15,521 nucleotides of DNA from Collinsella aerofaciens (GTDB lineage: Bacteria; Actinomycetota; Coriobacteriia; Coriobacteriales; Coriobacteriaceae). The notes below the pieces were generated by a model. It had not been told where the DNA came from and ran no database searches. It was given only the letters and a program-made list of their open reading frames with translations. How positions within the stretch are numbered: the stretch's first letter is position 1; each line of letters opens with the position of its first letter. Of this stretch, positions 7,745 through 15,361 are shown piece by piece. Where the stretch lies: the NCBI GenBank assembly GCA_905213725.1, contig CAJMJM010000036.1, forward strand, positions 1-15,521, given 5' to 3'. Both the position numbers and the translations under genes were made by a program.

Positions 7745-8350
7745 ATGAAGAAAAAGACCCTATCGATCCTTTCCCTTTGCATCGCCCTCTTTGCCGCGTT
7801 TGCCCTTGTCGGCTGCGGCGGGAGCGCATCGGGCGGGGGCGGCAGCGCCGCTAAGAGCGAGAGCAAAGAAAAGGCCCCCGTTGCCAAGAAGACTGACTTC
7901 ATTTGGTTTAAGGTCGAGATGCCCGAGGGCGTTGGCGTAAGCGACTCCGCTGGCAAGAATGCCGACAGGGTCCAGCTCACCTTCCCCGAAGACGAGAACG
8001 GTTCGGCCGATCGCTTTATCCCCGTTTGGAAAAAAGCGCTGACGGCAGAGGAATCCCACGCCGACCAGGCAGAAAAGAAAGGTGATACGTTCCAGTGGAA
8101 GGATGGCGGGTCCGTCGAGTATAACGGCAGGACGTGGCTCGTCGGAACGTACGAGGACAACAGCGGCGTCTCAACCCTTCTCTTTACCGACGTTGAGCCG
8201 GGAAGCGTCTACGTCCTCATCTCGAACTTCGATCTGCATAAGAAAGAAGCCGAGGCGCTCCTCAACTCCATCGAGTTTCCCGATGACATGGCGAAGGCAG
8301 TTGCCGAGGCACGCGAAGTCGAGATTTCGAGCATCGAGATCAAGCATTAG
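7745..8350 (+). CDS. lipoprotein of unknown function, paralog 1
   Basis: A 201-aa predicted lipoprotein: MKKK, a hydrophobic core and lipobox LVGC (C24), followed by a Gly/Ser/Lys-rich linker to about residue 49. The domain that follows starts TDFIWFKVEMPEGV (50-63) and ends with SIEFPDDMAKAV...IEIKH. It contains EYNGRTW, FTDVEPGSVYV and a helical C-terminus. The fold is not recognised. It is a tandem paralog of the next gene, sharing TDFIWFKVE, SADRFIPV/SDRFIPV, YNG[RK]TW, FTDV and GSVYV. The start at 7745 is set by AAGGAGG 8 nt upstream; an upstream in-frame ATG at 7712 lacks such a site and would bury the signal peptide. It is a single-gene unit with its own terminator, acting at the outer face of the membrane. 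Confidence 0.85.
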   Translation: MKKKTLSILSLCIALFAAFALVGCGGSASGGGGSAAKSESKEKAPVAKKTDFIWFKVEMPEGVGVSDSAGKNADRVQLTFPEDENGSADRFIPVWKKALTAEESHADQAEKKGDTFQWKDGGSVEYNGRTWLVGTYEDNSGVSTLLFTDVEPGSVYVLISNFDLHKKEAEALLNSIEFPDDMAKAVAEAREVEISSIEIKH

Positions 8351-8403
8351 GGGCTCGCACGCAGCATCGCGTGCGCATTCATTAAATGATCGGACGCCCA
8401 GCC

Positions 8404-8439
8404 AGGGGAGGATTGGATCGGCCGACCCTCCCCTCTTTT
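8404..8439 (+). terminator. terminator of lipoprotein 1
   Basis: AGGGGAGG (8404-8411) pairs perfectly with CCTCCCCT (8427-8434), followed by CTTTT. It is 54 nt past the stop codon. Confidence 0.8.
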
Positions 8440-8485
8440 ACGCCCGAGCATATTGCCACTTGTCGGCGCAAATCAGGCCCCCAGA

Positions 8486-8505
8486 ATGGGACACATGGCC
8501 CACCT
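8486..8505. promoter_or_regulatory. operator-like palindrome upstream of lipoprotein 2
   Basis: A second identical copy of the 20-nt ATGGGACACATGGCCCACCT, palindrome 8487-8502, 71 nt before the start codon of the second lipoprotein. Weak -10 candidates follow at 8524 (TACAGT) and 8539 (TAATCC). The flanking leaders are otherwise dissimilar, so this block is conserved beyond its surroundings. Confidence 0.55.
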
Positions 8506-8576
8506 GAACGAGCCGCCCGCGCGTACAGTAAAGGCAGGTAATCCATGGGCGGTTACAGATCGAGGAGGACACGACC

Positions 8577-9170
8577 ATGAAAAAGAAGGCCTTTGCGATT
8601 CTCACCCTCTGCATCAGTCTCTTTGCCGCAGTTGCCCTGGTGGGCTGCGGTGGCAGCGGCGGCGCTACCGGAAGTGGCGGTGGCGGCGGAGCAGAAAAAC
8701 CAGCCGTGGATATGAGGACCGACTTCATTTGGTTTAAGGTCGAAGTCCCCGAGGGCGTCGAAATCACGGACGTCGCAGGCGATACCGCCGACAGGGCCCA
8801 GTTTAAGTTCACCGAGAGCGAGCATGCCAGCGACCGCTTCATCCCCGTCTTCGATCCTGACAAGTACGCCGATGTACTGGGTGACTACGATGCAAAGTGG
8901 AAGGCCATCTCCGGATGGACCGAGAGCGATCCCGTTAAGTACAACGGCAAGACCTGGCGCAGCGCCTACTTTACGCACTCGGGCGGCGTGACGACCGAGT
9001 ACTTCACTGACGTTGACGGCGGCAGTGTGTACGTACGTATCGACAATGTCGAGGAGCACAAGGACGCCGTCGAGACCATGATGAAGTCTCTGGAGTTTGC
9101 CGACGACATCGCCAAGGCCAAGACCGAGGCCATGGACGTCAAGCTCGAGGATATCGAGATCAAGCGCTAA
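8577..9170 (+). CDS. lipoprotein of unknown function, paralog 2
   Basis: A 197-aa predicted lipoprotein paralogous to the preceding gene. It has MKKK, lipobox LVGC (C24), a glycine-rich linker (25-39) and then TDFIWFKVEVPEGV (48-61). Shared blocks SDRFIPV, KYNGKTW, FTDV and GSVYV follow in the same order, and the C-terminus ends DIEIKR. Both proteins have the same length and architecture, so they arose by tandem duplication and then diverged in the middle (about 85-115). GAGGAGG lies 8 nt before the ATG. No enzymatic motif is visible. A ligand-binding or surface-sensing role is only a guess. Confidence 0.85.
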   Translation: MKKKAFAILTLCISLFAAVALVGCGGSGGATGSGGGGGAEKPAVDMRTDFIWFKVEVPEGVEITDVAGDTADRAQFKFTESEHASDRFIPVFDPDKYADVLGDYDAKWKAISGWTESDPVKYNGKTWRSAYFTHSGGVTTEYFTDVDGGSVYVRIDNVEEHKDAVETMMKSLEFADDIAKAKTEAMDVKLEDIEIKR

Positions 9171-9241
9171 GCGACTGGCGAGCACAACGGGAAACACGGA
9201 CGCAGTGCAAACAAGCGACGGTATCCCAGCGCTTCGTACCC

Positions 9242-9274
9242 AGGGAGGGCCGGTAAACCGACCCTCCCTTTCTT
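9242..9274 (+). terminator. terminator of lipoprotein 2
   Basis: AGGGAGGG (9242-9249) pairs with CCCTCCCT (9262-9269), with an inner CGG-TAAA-CCG and one C/A mismatch, followed by TTCTT. The rest of the 9171-9475 gap holds only a -10-like TATAGT (9427-9432) before the next gene. Confidence 0.8.
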
Positions 9275-9475
9275 ATGCCGGTAGCCAACGAACGCGAGGA
9301 TGCCGGACGCCGGAACCGCTCCAAATGTAGCAACAGTACGAAAACGACAAGCACCCCAACACGTCCGCCCGCCGATTTATTGCGCCGCGCAGACAATTAA
9401 ACCAGCATCTTTAAACATCTGAGCAGTATAGTGACCAAAACTATCGCATAACCGCACTCTACGAATGGAGAAGTT

Positions 9476-11971
9476 ATGACCGAACACCGCGCCATCAGCC
9501 GCCGAGCATTTACGTTGGGCCTTGGACTCGCGGCGTTGTCGCCACTTGCAAGCCTGCCCGAAACCGCCATGCTGGGCATTAGCCCGCGGGCAGCCTTTGC
9601 GGACAGCACGGCCGGGCCAGCAGTCAGCCTCGACAATTTCGTCATTCGCCTTCGCCCCGCGGGCTATTTTCGTACCGCAAGCGTTAACGAAGACGGCAAC
9701 GTCATCGGCAACGTCTGCCATCTGTTTAATGACGGCACGTCCAGCAAGCTCATCCTTGAGAACGTAACGACCAAGAATGACGATACAAACTGGTATGCTA
9801 TCCGCACCTTGCTCAATTTCGAAGAGCATAAAAAGACGGGCTACAGCATTTGGTCGGTCGATGGCGACTCGGACAAAGACGGAAAGGTCATCCACGTATG
9901 GAGTGGCGAGCATGACGGCAAGCCCAGCCGCTCTTTTGCGTTCGAGCGTCAATCAAACGGAACCTATATCATCCGAGACCGCACGGTCGAGAAAGAAACC
10001 GAGAAAAAAGACATTAAGTACCTGGCAATAGAATCGAACGGCGAAGACCAGGACAACAATAAGATCTGCCATAAGAGTAAGAGCATTCCGTGGGAGCTCG
10101 AACTTATCGGTTACGACATGAAAAAGAACGATGCCACGGTTAGCAGCCTCGACTGGATCACGTACAGCAGCTACGTCGATGGGCCATGTTGGATGAAATA
10201 CGTCGACGACAACAAGTTCCTCGACGAGCTGAGCATCCCGGGTACGCACGATTCGGGCACCTGTAGCGTGGACAACGACACCGAGCCCCAATCCTCGCAA
10301 GTAAAATGCCAGCAGGATTACATTCCCACGCAGTTGCTCGAAGGCATTCGCTATTTTGATATCCGGCTCGGAAAGGGCGACAACCCCGGTATCGACCACG
10401 GGGATTACTACCTGCTCAAAAAAGACGCGTACTTTATGCATCTTTCCGATGTCATAGGCTACTTCAAAACGTTTTTGAACGAAAACCCGACAGAAGCGCT
10501 CATCATGCTTGTATCACGAGGCAACGACGAGGCTACCGATGACAGTGTTACGACGGCTTTCGCCAAGGTTATGGGCGATAATCCCGATCTGTTCTACACG
10601 TCGAGCCATGTCCCCACGCTGGGCGAGGTTCGCGGAAAGATCGTTCTGCTGCGTCGATTTAGGCTCGCGGGCAACAGTGTAAGCGGCCACACGTGGGGCC
10701 TCGACCTTACCGAATGGGATGACAAGATCAAGGCTCACTCCGACAGCGCCACTATGTGTCTCGTCCAAGACGCGCGGGGCTTTGAAGCCGCGGGGGAAAC
10801 AGGCGACAAAGAGCCCTATTGCACCAAGGTATACGCCCAGGACAAGTACAAACTCACGGGAACCGACAAGCTCAGCTGGGTCGATAATGCGCTGAAGGAA
10901 ACGTCCGGGCGCACGCGCAACGAGGTAGATGTCGAGGACGATAACGGGGCCAAGGAGAAAGTCCTGGAGCGTTGCTGGTCTATCAACTACACCAGCTGCA
11001 CGGGCTTGTCGCACGGAGGCAATCCTTTTACCTCGGCACGAGTAGCCAACGAGCATCTGTATAAGAGCCCGTACATCAATCCCAGCGGCATCGAGGATAC
11101 AAAGTCAGATTACCTCAAGCACATTGGCATCATCGCATCCGACTTTGTTGATGCGGCGCTGGCCCGGAGCATCTATCAGCGCAATTACGATACGGAACAC
11201 AAGCAGACGGCTTCGTACTATCTCCCGTACTATCTCCCGACCCGCATGCGCATGACGTACGGCGACTCGCTGAGCGATGCCTCATTCCAGGATGGCAAGA
11301 CCGTTGGCGAGGGTCATTTCCGCCTTGCCGACAGCAGCAACGCGCTCAACGCGACAGCTTCGGGCCATGCGTTTGCCATTGAATACGTGGATGTCGACGC
11401 CCTGGGCAACGAGACCGTTACGGGGCTGCAGGGCTCTGTGCCCATCGATATCGATCCACGCGCGCTGACGCCCCATTTTGAGGGACTCGAAGGCCTTAAG
11501 GCCGGCGAAGACGTGCGCGCCAAGATTGCGGCATCACTCGAGGGCAAGCTCGAAACCGATGCCTGCACGGCCCAGCTCGAGTTTATGCACGGCGCGAACG
11601 GCGCTCCGGGCACAGCAATGGCCGAGGGCGAAACATTTGCCGCAGGAACGTACTGGGTGCGCGTGAACGGTCTCTTGGGCGACGCGGCGCAGAACTACAC
11701 GCTCGCCAGCGACGGAGCCGCAAGCTTTACCGTAGCGGCCTCGGGCAGTGCAGGCGGCGCCGGCACCGGCAGCAGCACGGGCTCCAACGCAGGCAGCGCT
11801 GATAAGAATGGTAAGGGCAACAAGGGCAAGGGCTCGGGCGGAAAACTCGCCGACACGGGCGACGGCTCCGGCATTGCCGCCGGGCTCGCCGCTGCCGCCA
11901 TGGCGACGACGGTCGCCGGCGCAGCAATGCTTGCCAGTGACCGCAAAAACGCTGGGGACGGTAGCGAATAG
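9476..11971 (+). CDS. Tat-exported, wall-anchored PI-PLC X-domain protein
   Basis: An 831-aa multidomain surface protein. A twin-arginine signal, SRRAFTLGLGLAAL (8-21), is followed by a likely cleavage after AFA (about 42). Residues about 50-215 look like a ricin-type beta-trefoil (W and I/V-rich repeats such as YSIWSVDG). The PI-PLC X-like catalytic domain (about 225-570) has SIPGTHDSG (H258, D259), GIRYFDIRLG (R297) and a second histidine in GIDHGD (H308). These match the two-histidine mechanism of bacterial phosphatidylinositol phospholipase C. An MBG-like domain (about 592-670) and a further beta domain follow, then a Ser/Gly/Lys-rich linker. The end is an LPxTG-like LADTG (791-795), a hydrophobic segment and a weakly charged tail. 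Inference: it acts on inositol phospholipids or GPI-type anchors at the host interface. GGAG lies 5 nt before the ATG. It is monocistronic. Confidence 0.87.
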   Translation: MTEHRAISRRAFTLGLGLAALSPLASLPETAMLGISPRAAFADSTAGPAVSLDNFVIRLRPAGYFRTASVNEDGNVIGNVCHLFNDGTSSKLILENVTTKNDDTNWYAIRTLLNFEEHKKTGYSIWSVDGDSDKDGKVIHVWSGEHDGKPSRSFAFERQSNGTYIIRDRTVEKETEKKDIKYLAIESNGEDQDNNKICHKSKSIPWELELIGYDMKKNDATVSSLDWITYSSYVDGPCWMKYVDDNKFLDELSIPGTHDSGTCSVDNDTEPQSSQVKCQQDYIPTQLLEGIRYFDIRLGKGDNPGIDHGDYYLLKKDAYFMHLSDVIGYFKTFLNENPTEALIMLVSRGNDEATDDSVTTAFAKVMGDNPDLFYTSSHVPTLGEVRGKIVLLRRFRLAGNSVSGHTWGLDLTEWDDKIKAHSDSATMCLVQDARGFEAAGETGDKEPYCTKVYAQDKYKLTGTDKLSWVDNALKETSGRTRNEVDVEDDNGAKEKVLERCWSINYTSCTGLSHGGNPFTSARVANEHLYKSPYINPSGIEDTKSDYLKHIGIIASDFVDAALARSIYQRNYDTEHKQTASYYLPYYLPTRMRMTYGDSLSDASFQDGKTVGEGHFRLADSSNALNATASGHAFAIEYVDVDALGNETVTGLQGSVPIDIDPRALTPHFEGLEGLKAGEDVRAKIAASLEGKLETDACTAQLEFMHGANGAPGTAMAEGETFAAGTYWVRVNGLLGDAAQNYTLASDGAASFTVAASGSAGGAGTGSSTGSNAGSADKNGKGNKGKGSGGKLADTGDGSGIAAGLAAAAMATTVAGAAMLASDRKNAGDGSE

Positions 11972-12001
11972 GCAAGCCGGCCTTTTAGACACATCGACTC
12001 A

Positions 12002-12040
12002 ATCGGGGGCGCAGAACACCGTTCTGTGCCCCCGATTTTT
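12002..12040 (+). terminator. strong terminator after the PI-PLC gene
   Basis: ATCGGGGGCGCAGAAC (12002-12017) pairs with 12021-12036 over 16 bp with one G-U pair around the loop ACC, followed by TTTT. It could also stop minus-strand transcription from the convergent PH-like gene, although the T-run there is poor. Confidence 0.88.
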
Positions 12041-12065
12041 ACCTTGGCCCGAACGCCGCTATCGG

Positions 12066-12335
12066 CTACATCACCATGTTCAGCGCGTTAACAAACTCCT
12101 GGGCCTTCGCACGGCTGTTCAGGCTAAAGACGCAAGCGGTCAACAGACGATTGCGCAGAAAAACATCGCGGCCTTTGATTCTATTGACGCCCGTAATGTC
12201 CTTAAGGTAGACAATCTCGGTGTGCTTGCCGCCAAAAGTGCCCTTCTTGAGTACCTCAATGCGGTTAGGGTAGATCTTGACGTCTTTATACCTACCCGAA
12301 CCTTTGTCCTGGAATAGCAGCGTGTTGTTGTCCAT
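12066..12335 (-). CDS. small PH-like domain protein
   Basis: An 89-aa protein, MDNNTLLFQDKGSGRYKDVK..., containing the pattern of beta strands plus a final helix seen in small bacterial PH-like domains: YKDVKIYPNRIEVL, then VYLKDITGVNRI, then a C-terminal helix RAKAQEFVNALN. There is no signal or membrane segment, so it is probably cytoplasmic. The ATG at 12335 has GGGAG 8 nt upstream. A -10-like TAAAAT (12386-12381) lies about 45 nt before it, with no clear -35. It is convergent with the PI-PLC gene. The PH-like assignment is by pattern only. Confidence 0.65.
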   Translation of the reverse strand: MDNNTLLFQDKGSGRYKDVKIYPNRIEVLKKGTFGGKHTEIVYLKDITGVNRIKGRDVFLRNRLLTACVFSLNSRAKAQEFVNALNMVM

Positions 12336-12502
12336 ACACGTCACTCCCGTGGGGTTCGTTAAAACTGTCCCTATGGCCACATTTTAGTCACCGCAAGGCC
12401 CCATGCGATGATGTCAGACAGCACAGCAATTCGTGTCCGCGCGAGGCTTTAAACTAAATTCGATAAAGATGCATTCCACAAGAGGAAAGCGGGGCGACAG
12501 TG

Positions 12503-12550
12503 ATGGGCGAACTGGTAAACCGTGGAGAATCGGCAAACGTGCACGAATGA
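12503..12550 (+). pseudogene. 5' end of DUF1016 gene cut off by in-frame TGA
   Basis: ATG at 12503 opens MGELVNRGESANVHE and meets TGA at 12548-12550. The same frame then reads IFQPVSTILNATPDKANSAE and NFAMVEAYWEIGK without further stops into the DUF1016 body. Distance 12503 to 12620 is 117 nt, exactly 39 codons. CGA (Arg) to TGA by one C-to-T change is the simplest origin. GGGG 8 nt upstream is a modest ribosome binding site; GTG at 12500 is also possible. Confidence 0.6.
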
Positions 12551-12619
12551 ATATTCCAGCCGGTCTCCACGATTCTCAACGCAACTCCCGACAAAGCCAA
12601 TTCCGCTGAAAACTTTGCG

Positions 12620-13552
12620 ATGGTTGAGGCATATTGGGAGATCGGCAAGAGTATTGTTGATGAACAGGGCGGAGAGGAGCGCGCCAAGTATGGCGATGCA
12701 CCGATCGACGAACTTGCCGTTAGATTGACTAAGGATTTCGGCGGAGGCTTCAACGCCAGAAGCTTAAGATACATGCGTCAGTTTTATCTTGCGTTCCCAA
12801 TCCGGAACGCGCTGCGTTCCGAATTGAATTGGACACATTACCGCAGGTTATCGCGTATAACCGACCCTGATGCTCGAACATGGTACATGAACGAATGCGC
12901 CGATTCTCGTTGGAGCACGCGTCAGCTCGAACGCCAGATCAACACCATGTTCCGCGAGCGCCTACTTGCCAGCAAGGACAAGGAGGCCGTCACCCAGGAA
13001 ATCCAAAAGAGCGCCCCGGCTCGTCGCCCCGAGGATATCATCCGCGACCCATATGTACTGGAGTTTTTAGGTTTCTCGGACGATGCTGCGTTTCGCGAGA
13101 GCGATCTAGAGCAGGCGCTCATCACGCATCTTCAGAAGTTCCTGCTGGAGCTTGGCCGTGGCTTCGCTTTCGAGGCGCGCCAAAAGCGCATCACCTTTGA
13201 TGGGCGCCATTTCTATATTGACCTTGTTTTTTACAACTATCTGATGCGCTGCTTCGTGCTCATCGACCTTAAGACGGACGATCTTACGCATCAGGACCTG
13301 GGCCAGATGCAAATGTATGTGAACTACTACACGCGCGAGCTCATGAACGAAGGCGACAATCCGCCCATAGGCATCGTGCTCTGCGCGGACAAAAGCGATT
13401 CGATCGTCGAGTACACGCTGCCCGAAGACAACGACCAAGTGTTTGCCGCCAAATACCTGCCGTATCTTCCAAGCAAGGAAGAGCTGGCGCGCGAGCTGAG
13501 TGCCGAGTACCGCGCCATCAACGAAGCGACTAATGGCGAAACGCAAGGGTAG
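12620..13552 (+). CDS. DUF1016/YhcG-type PD-(D/E)XK nuclease, N-terminally shortened
   Basis: The 310-aa open part of a DUF1016 protein. Seen: YWEIGKSIVDEQGG (5-18) and AKYGD from the N-terminal winged-helix part, then NARSLRYMRQFY. The C-terminal nuclease core has EARQKRITFDGRHFYIDLVFYN (D201) and VLIDLKTDD (D216-x-K218), then GQMQMYVNYY. Family knowledge: YhcG-type proteins are DNA/RNA nucleases often linked to restriction or mobile regions; no restriction genes are adjacent here. The ATG at 12620 has no good ribosome binding site and lies 39 codons inside the intact frame that is broken by a TGA at 12548. The protein may be made by reinitiation, or the gene may be dead. The full-length version would be 349 aa, near the family's usual length. 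Confidence 0.8.
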   Translation: MVEAYWEIGKSIVDEQGGEERAKYGDAPIDELAVRLTKDFGGGFNARSLRYMRQFYLAFPIRNALRSELNWTHYRRLSRITDPDARTWYMNECADSRWSTRQLERQINTMFRERLLASKDKEAVTQEIQKSAPARRPEDIIRDPYVLEFLGFSDDAAFRESDLEQALITHLQKFLLELGRGFAFEARQKRITFDGRHFYIDLVFYNYLMRCFVLIDLKTDDLTHQDLGQMQMYVNYYTRELMNEGDNPPIGIVLCADKSDSIVEYTLPEDNDQVFAAKYLPYLPSKEELARELSAEYRAINEATNGETQG

Positions 13553-13576
13553 CAGCACGTTGCGACCGAAACCATC

Positions 13577-13614
13577 GCAGCCGTCGCAGGCGCACTCGCG
13601 GTTGCGACGGCTGC
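13577..13614. repeat. 12-bp perfect hairpin downstream of DUF1016 gene
   Basis: GCAGCCGTCGCA (13577-13588) is the exact reverse complement of TGCGACGGCTGC (13603-13614) with a 14-nt loop. It begins 24 nt past the nuclease stop. No T-run follows on either strand, so a standard intrinsic terminator is not supported; it may protect the 3' end or act with Rho. Confidence 0.5.
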
Positions 13615-13731
13615 TACGAAACAATACCGGTCATGGACGCCGGCACCGACATTCTAGCCATGGCTGGCGAGCGTGACCTGACAGGCAAAGACGCGGCCTT
13701 CGTCTGATGTGGGTTCATTGGCTGCCACAGA

Positions 13732-13757
13732 AAAGGGCCGGTTGCAGCCGGCCCTTT
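13732..13757 (-). terminator. bidirectional-type terminator hairpin
   Basis: AAAGGGCCGG (13732-13741) pairs perfectly with CCGGCCCTTT (13748-13757) around TTGCAG. On the minus strand the stem runs on into TTTTCTG, so it best serves the zinc-ribbon gene that ends 220 nt upstream. On the plus strand it ends in TTTAG and could also stop nuclease transcription. Confidence 0.75.
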
Positions 13758-13976
13758 AGACGATAGCGCCTGCGTTGCCCGCGCTTCCAAAGTTGACCGA
13801 CTGAGGAGCGGGTTCCGCCGCACACCCTGATTTTACCCAGTGAGGCAGCTCTTTTGCAGCCGCTCCACTGTTTATTTACATCTGGCACCCTCAAACAATC
13901 AGACGGCAGCCCGCACTCCTGAGAGCCGCCCCATATCCCTGGCTATCGCGTCATAAGACTACCCAGCACCGCTCCC
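13758..13976. other. gene-free stretch
   Basis: No supported gene, tRNA or riboswitch was found here on either strand. Short open frames have no ribosome binding site and no family resemblance. If the hairpin at 13732 ends the zinc-ribbon transcript, this stretch is a 220-nt 3' untranslated region, long for this window. Confidence 0.5.
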
Positions 13977-15314
13977 CTACTTCCCAAATAGCGCCCCCAG
14001 CAGCCCGCGGCGTTTGGGCTTCTCCTCTCGGTAGGAACCCTCGGCAACCGCTGCAACCTGGCGCGGTTGCTCGCCGCCTCCACGGCGCACGATCTGGTAC
14101 AGGAACGGCGATTTAACGTATTTGATCTCGACGGGCGTGGCGTGCACGGTGCTCTCACCGGACAGATGCAGACTCGGGCTGCGCGGCGCCACAATATGCG
14201 TCTCGCGCTTGTCGCTAAACACCACCGCGGCCGCACGACCCGTCTGGCCGTTTACGGCGATGCGCACCTGCTCGCCGTCGCGGCTGTCCGTTGCCGGACG
14301 GTCGACAAAGTACACTGGCACCATAACTAGGCCGTCCTTGTGCTTGCGGGCCTTGCATGCCCACGTGCGGATGCTCTTTTTATTGAGCCCCAGTACAGCC
14401 TCGGCGTCGTTGCCCGCAACGTCGAGCGCCAACTTATCAATAACCACCTGGTCCTTGGTAGACGCATCGACGGAGACAACGCGAAAGTCACCTTCCTGCA
14501 TGGCCGGGTCAAACGGCCCAACCTTGGCAAAGTCCCACGGCTCCAAAATGCCCATGAGGCGAACGTCCAGGTAGTTTGCCTTGGGGTATGCCCAGTCGAG
14601 CACCTCGTAGTACACCAAGGTCTCCTTGCTCAGGCCCTTGCCTGGGAAGGACGCCATCATGCGCAGGTCCGCCAGCGCCATGGGGAAATAGAAGAGCATC
14701 ATGTCGTTTTGGATCGCATCTTCCACGTCGTGCCCGGCAAAGGCTTCCGCATACTGGCGCACCAGCTGCAGTGCGCTGGCACGTGCCTGCTGCGGCGAGA
14801 TTTCGCAGGGAATACCCTGCCCAGGTACATACTCCGCACCTACGCCCATGGTCAGGCGCTTGCTAAACGTCCCCGGCTTGAGCAGGTCGGCAATGCCGAT
14901 CTTGTTGCCGCAGGACGGGCACTCAAACACGCGCTGGGTCGACTCGCCCTCAAAGGACGCACCACAGAAGGGGCAAGGAATGCTCACATGCGTGGCCTCT
15001 TGGAACTCCTGCGCCGTGCCGCGATCCTCCCACAGCAGATGTTCCAGAACTGACTGATTGCGCCAGTGCGAATTGAAGAAATACCAGTCCGGGTCCTCCG
15101 GGCGCTCGAGTTGCGACACATGCGTGAGCTTGAGCAGTCCATCCACCACCGTTAGCGGCGTATGGCGAATGCCCAGGGCGCTCTTGGGCTCCCCCGCATC
15201 AGCCTGCCACGGAACGACCGTGCCGCAATAGGCGCACTTAAAGCTGCGCTTAGCCTGGTGCGAGTACATAGGGCCGCCGCAGTTTTGACATTTAATGGCA
15301 AACATCTCGTCCAT
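13977..15314 (-). CDS. two-zinc-ribbon protein of unknown function
   Basis: A 445-aa protein with two treble Cys-pair zinc ribbons: CQNC...CAYC (C9, C12, C27, C30) and CPFC...CPSC (C114, C117, C132, C135). The remaining 300 residues are soluble and mixed alpha/beta, and the tail is basic and glycine-rich (KPKRRGLLGALFGK). It resembles TFIIB-type zinc-ribbon proteins of Gram-positive bacteria of unknown role. A nucleic-acid or protein-assembly function is only suggested by the ribbons. The ATG at 15314 is chosen because AAGGAGG lies 8 nt upstream (15329-15323); an upstream in-frame ATG at 15365 lies beyond it and lacks a site. There is no co-directional neighbour within the window. Confidence 0.82.
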   Translation of the reverse strand: MDEMFAIKCQNCGGPMYSHQAKRSFKCAYCGTVVPWQADAGEPKSALGIRHTPLTVVDGLLKLTHVSQLERPEDPDWYFFNSHWRNQSVLEHLLWEDRGTAQEFQEATHVSIPCPFCGASFEGESTQRVFECPSCGNKIGIADLLKPGTFSKRLTMGVGAEYVPGQGIPCEISPQQARASALQLVRQYAEAFAGHDVEDAIQNDMMLFYFPMALADLRMMASFPGKGLSKETLVYYEVLDWAYPKANYLDVRLMGILEPWDFAKVGPFDPAMQEGDFRVVSVDASTKDQVVIDKLALDVAGNDAEAVLGLNKKSIRTWACKARKHKDGLVMVPVYFVDRPATDSRDGEQVRIAVNGQTGRAAAVVFSDKRETHIVAPRSPSLHLSGESTVHATPVEIKYVKSPFLYQIVRRGGGEQPRQVAAVAEGSYREEKPKRRGLLGALFGK

Positions 15315-15342
15315 GGAAACGTCCTCCTTTGCACAGGGGCTG

Positions 15343-15361
15343 TCGACATTAAGTATGTCGA
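15343..15361. promoter_or_regulatory. perfect inverted repeat before zinc-ribbon gene
   Basis: TCGACAT-TAAGT-ATGTCGA is a perfect 7-bp inverted repeat with a 5-nt spacer, 28 nt before the start codon and just upstream of the ribosome binding site. This is a typical place for a repressor operator, or it may be an RNA hairpin in the leader. Confidence 0.4.

Noticed and set aside
12521..12571. Inverted repeat CGTGGAGA/TCTCCACG flanking the TGA of the DUF1016 gene, as a possible recoding or selenocysteine signal
   Set aside because: Bacterial selenocysteine elements lie just downstream of UGA and do not enclose it, and Sec has no role in this family; the stem has a 35-nt loop and is probably chance.
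13633..13707. Short frame MDAGTDILAMAGERDLTGKD... after the nuclease
   Set aside because: It looks mildly protein-like, but there is no ribosome binding site, it is only 24 codons, and no family is recognised.
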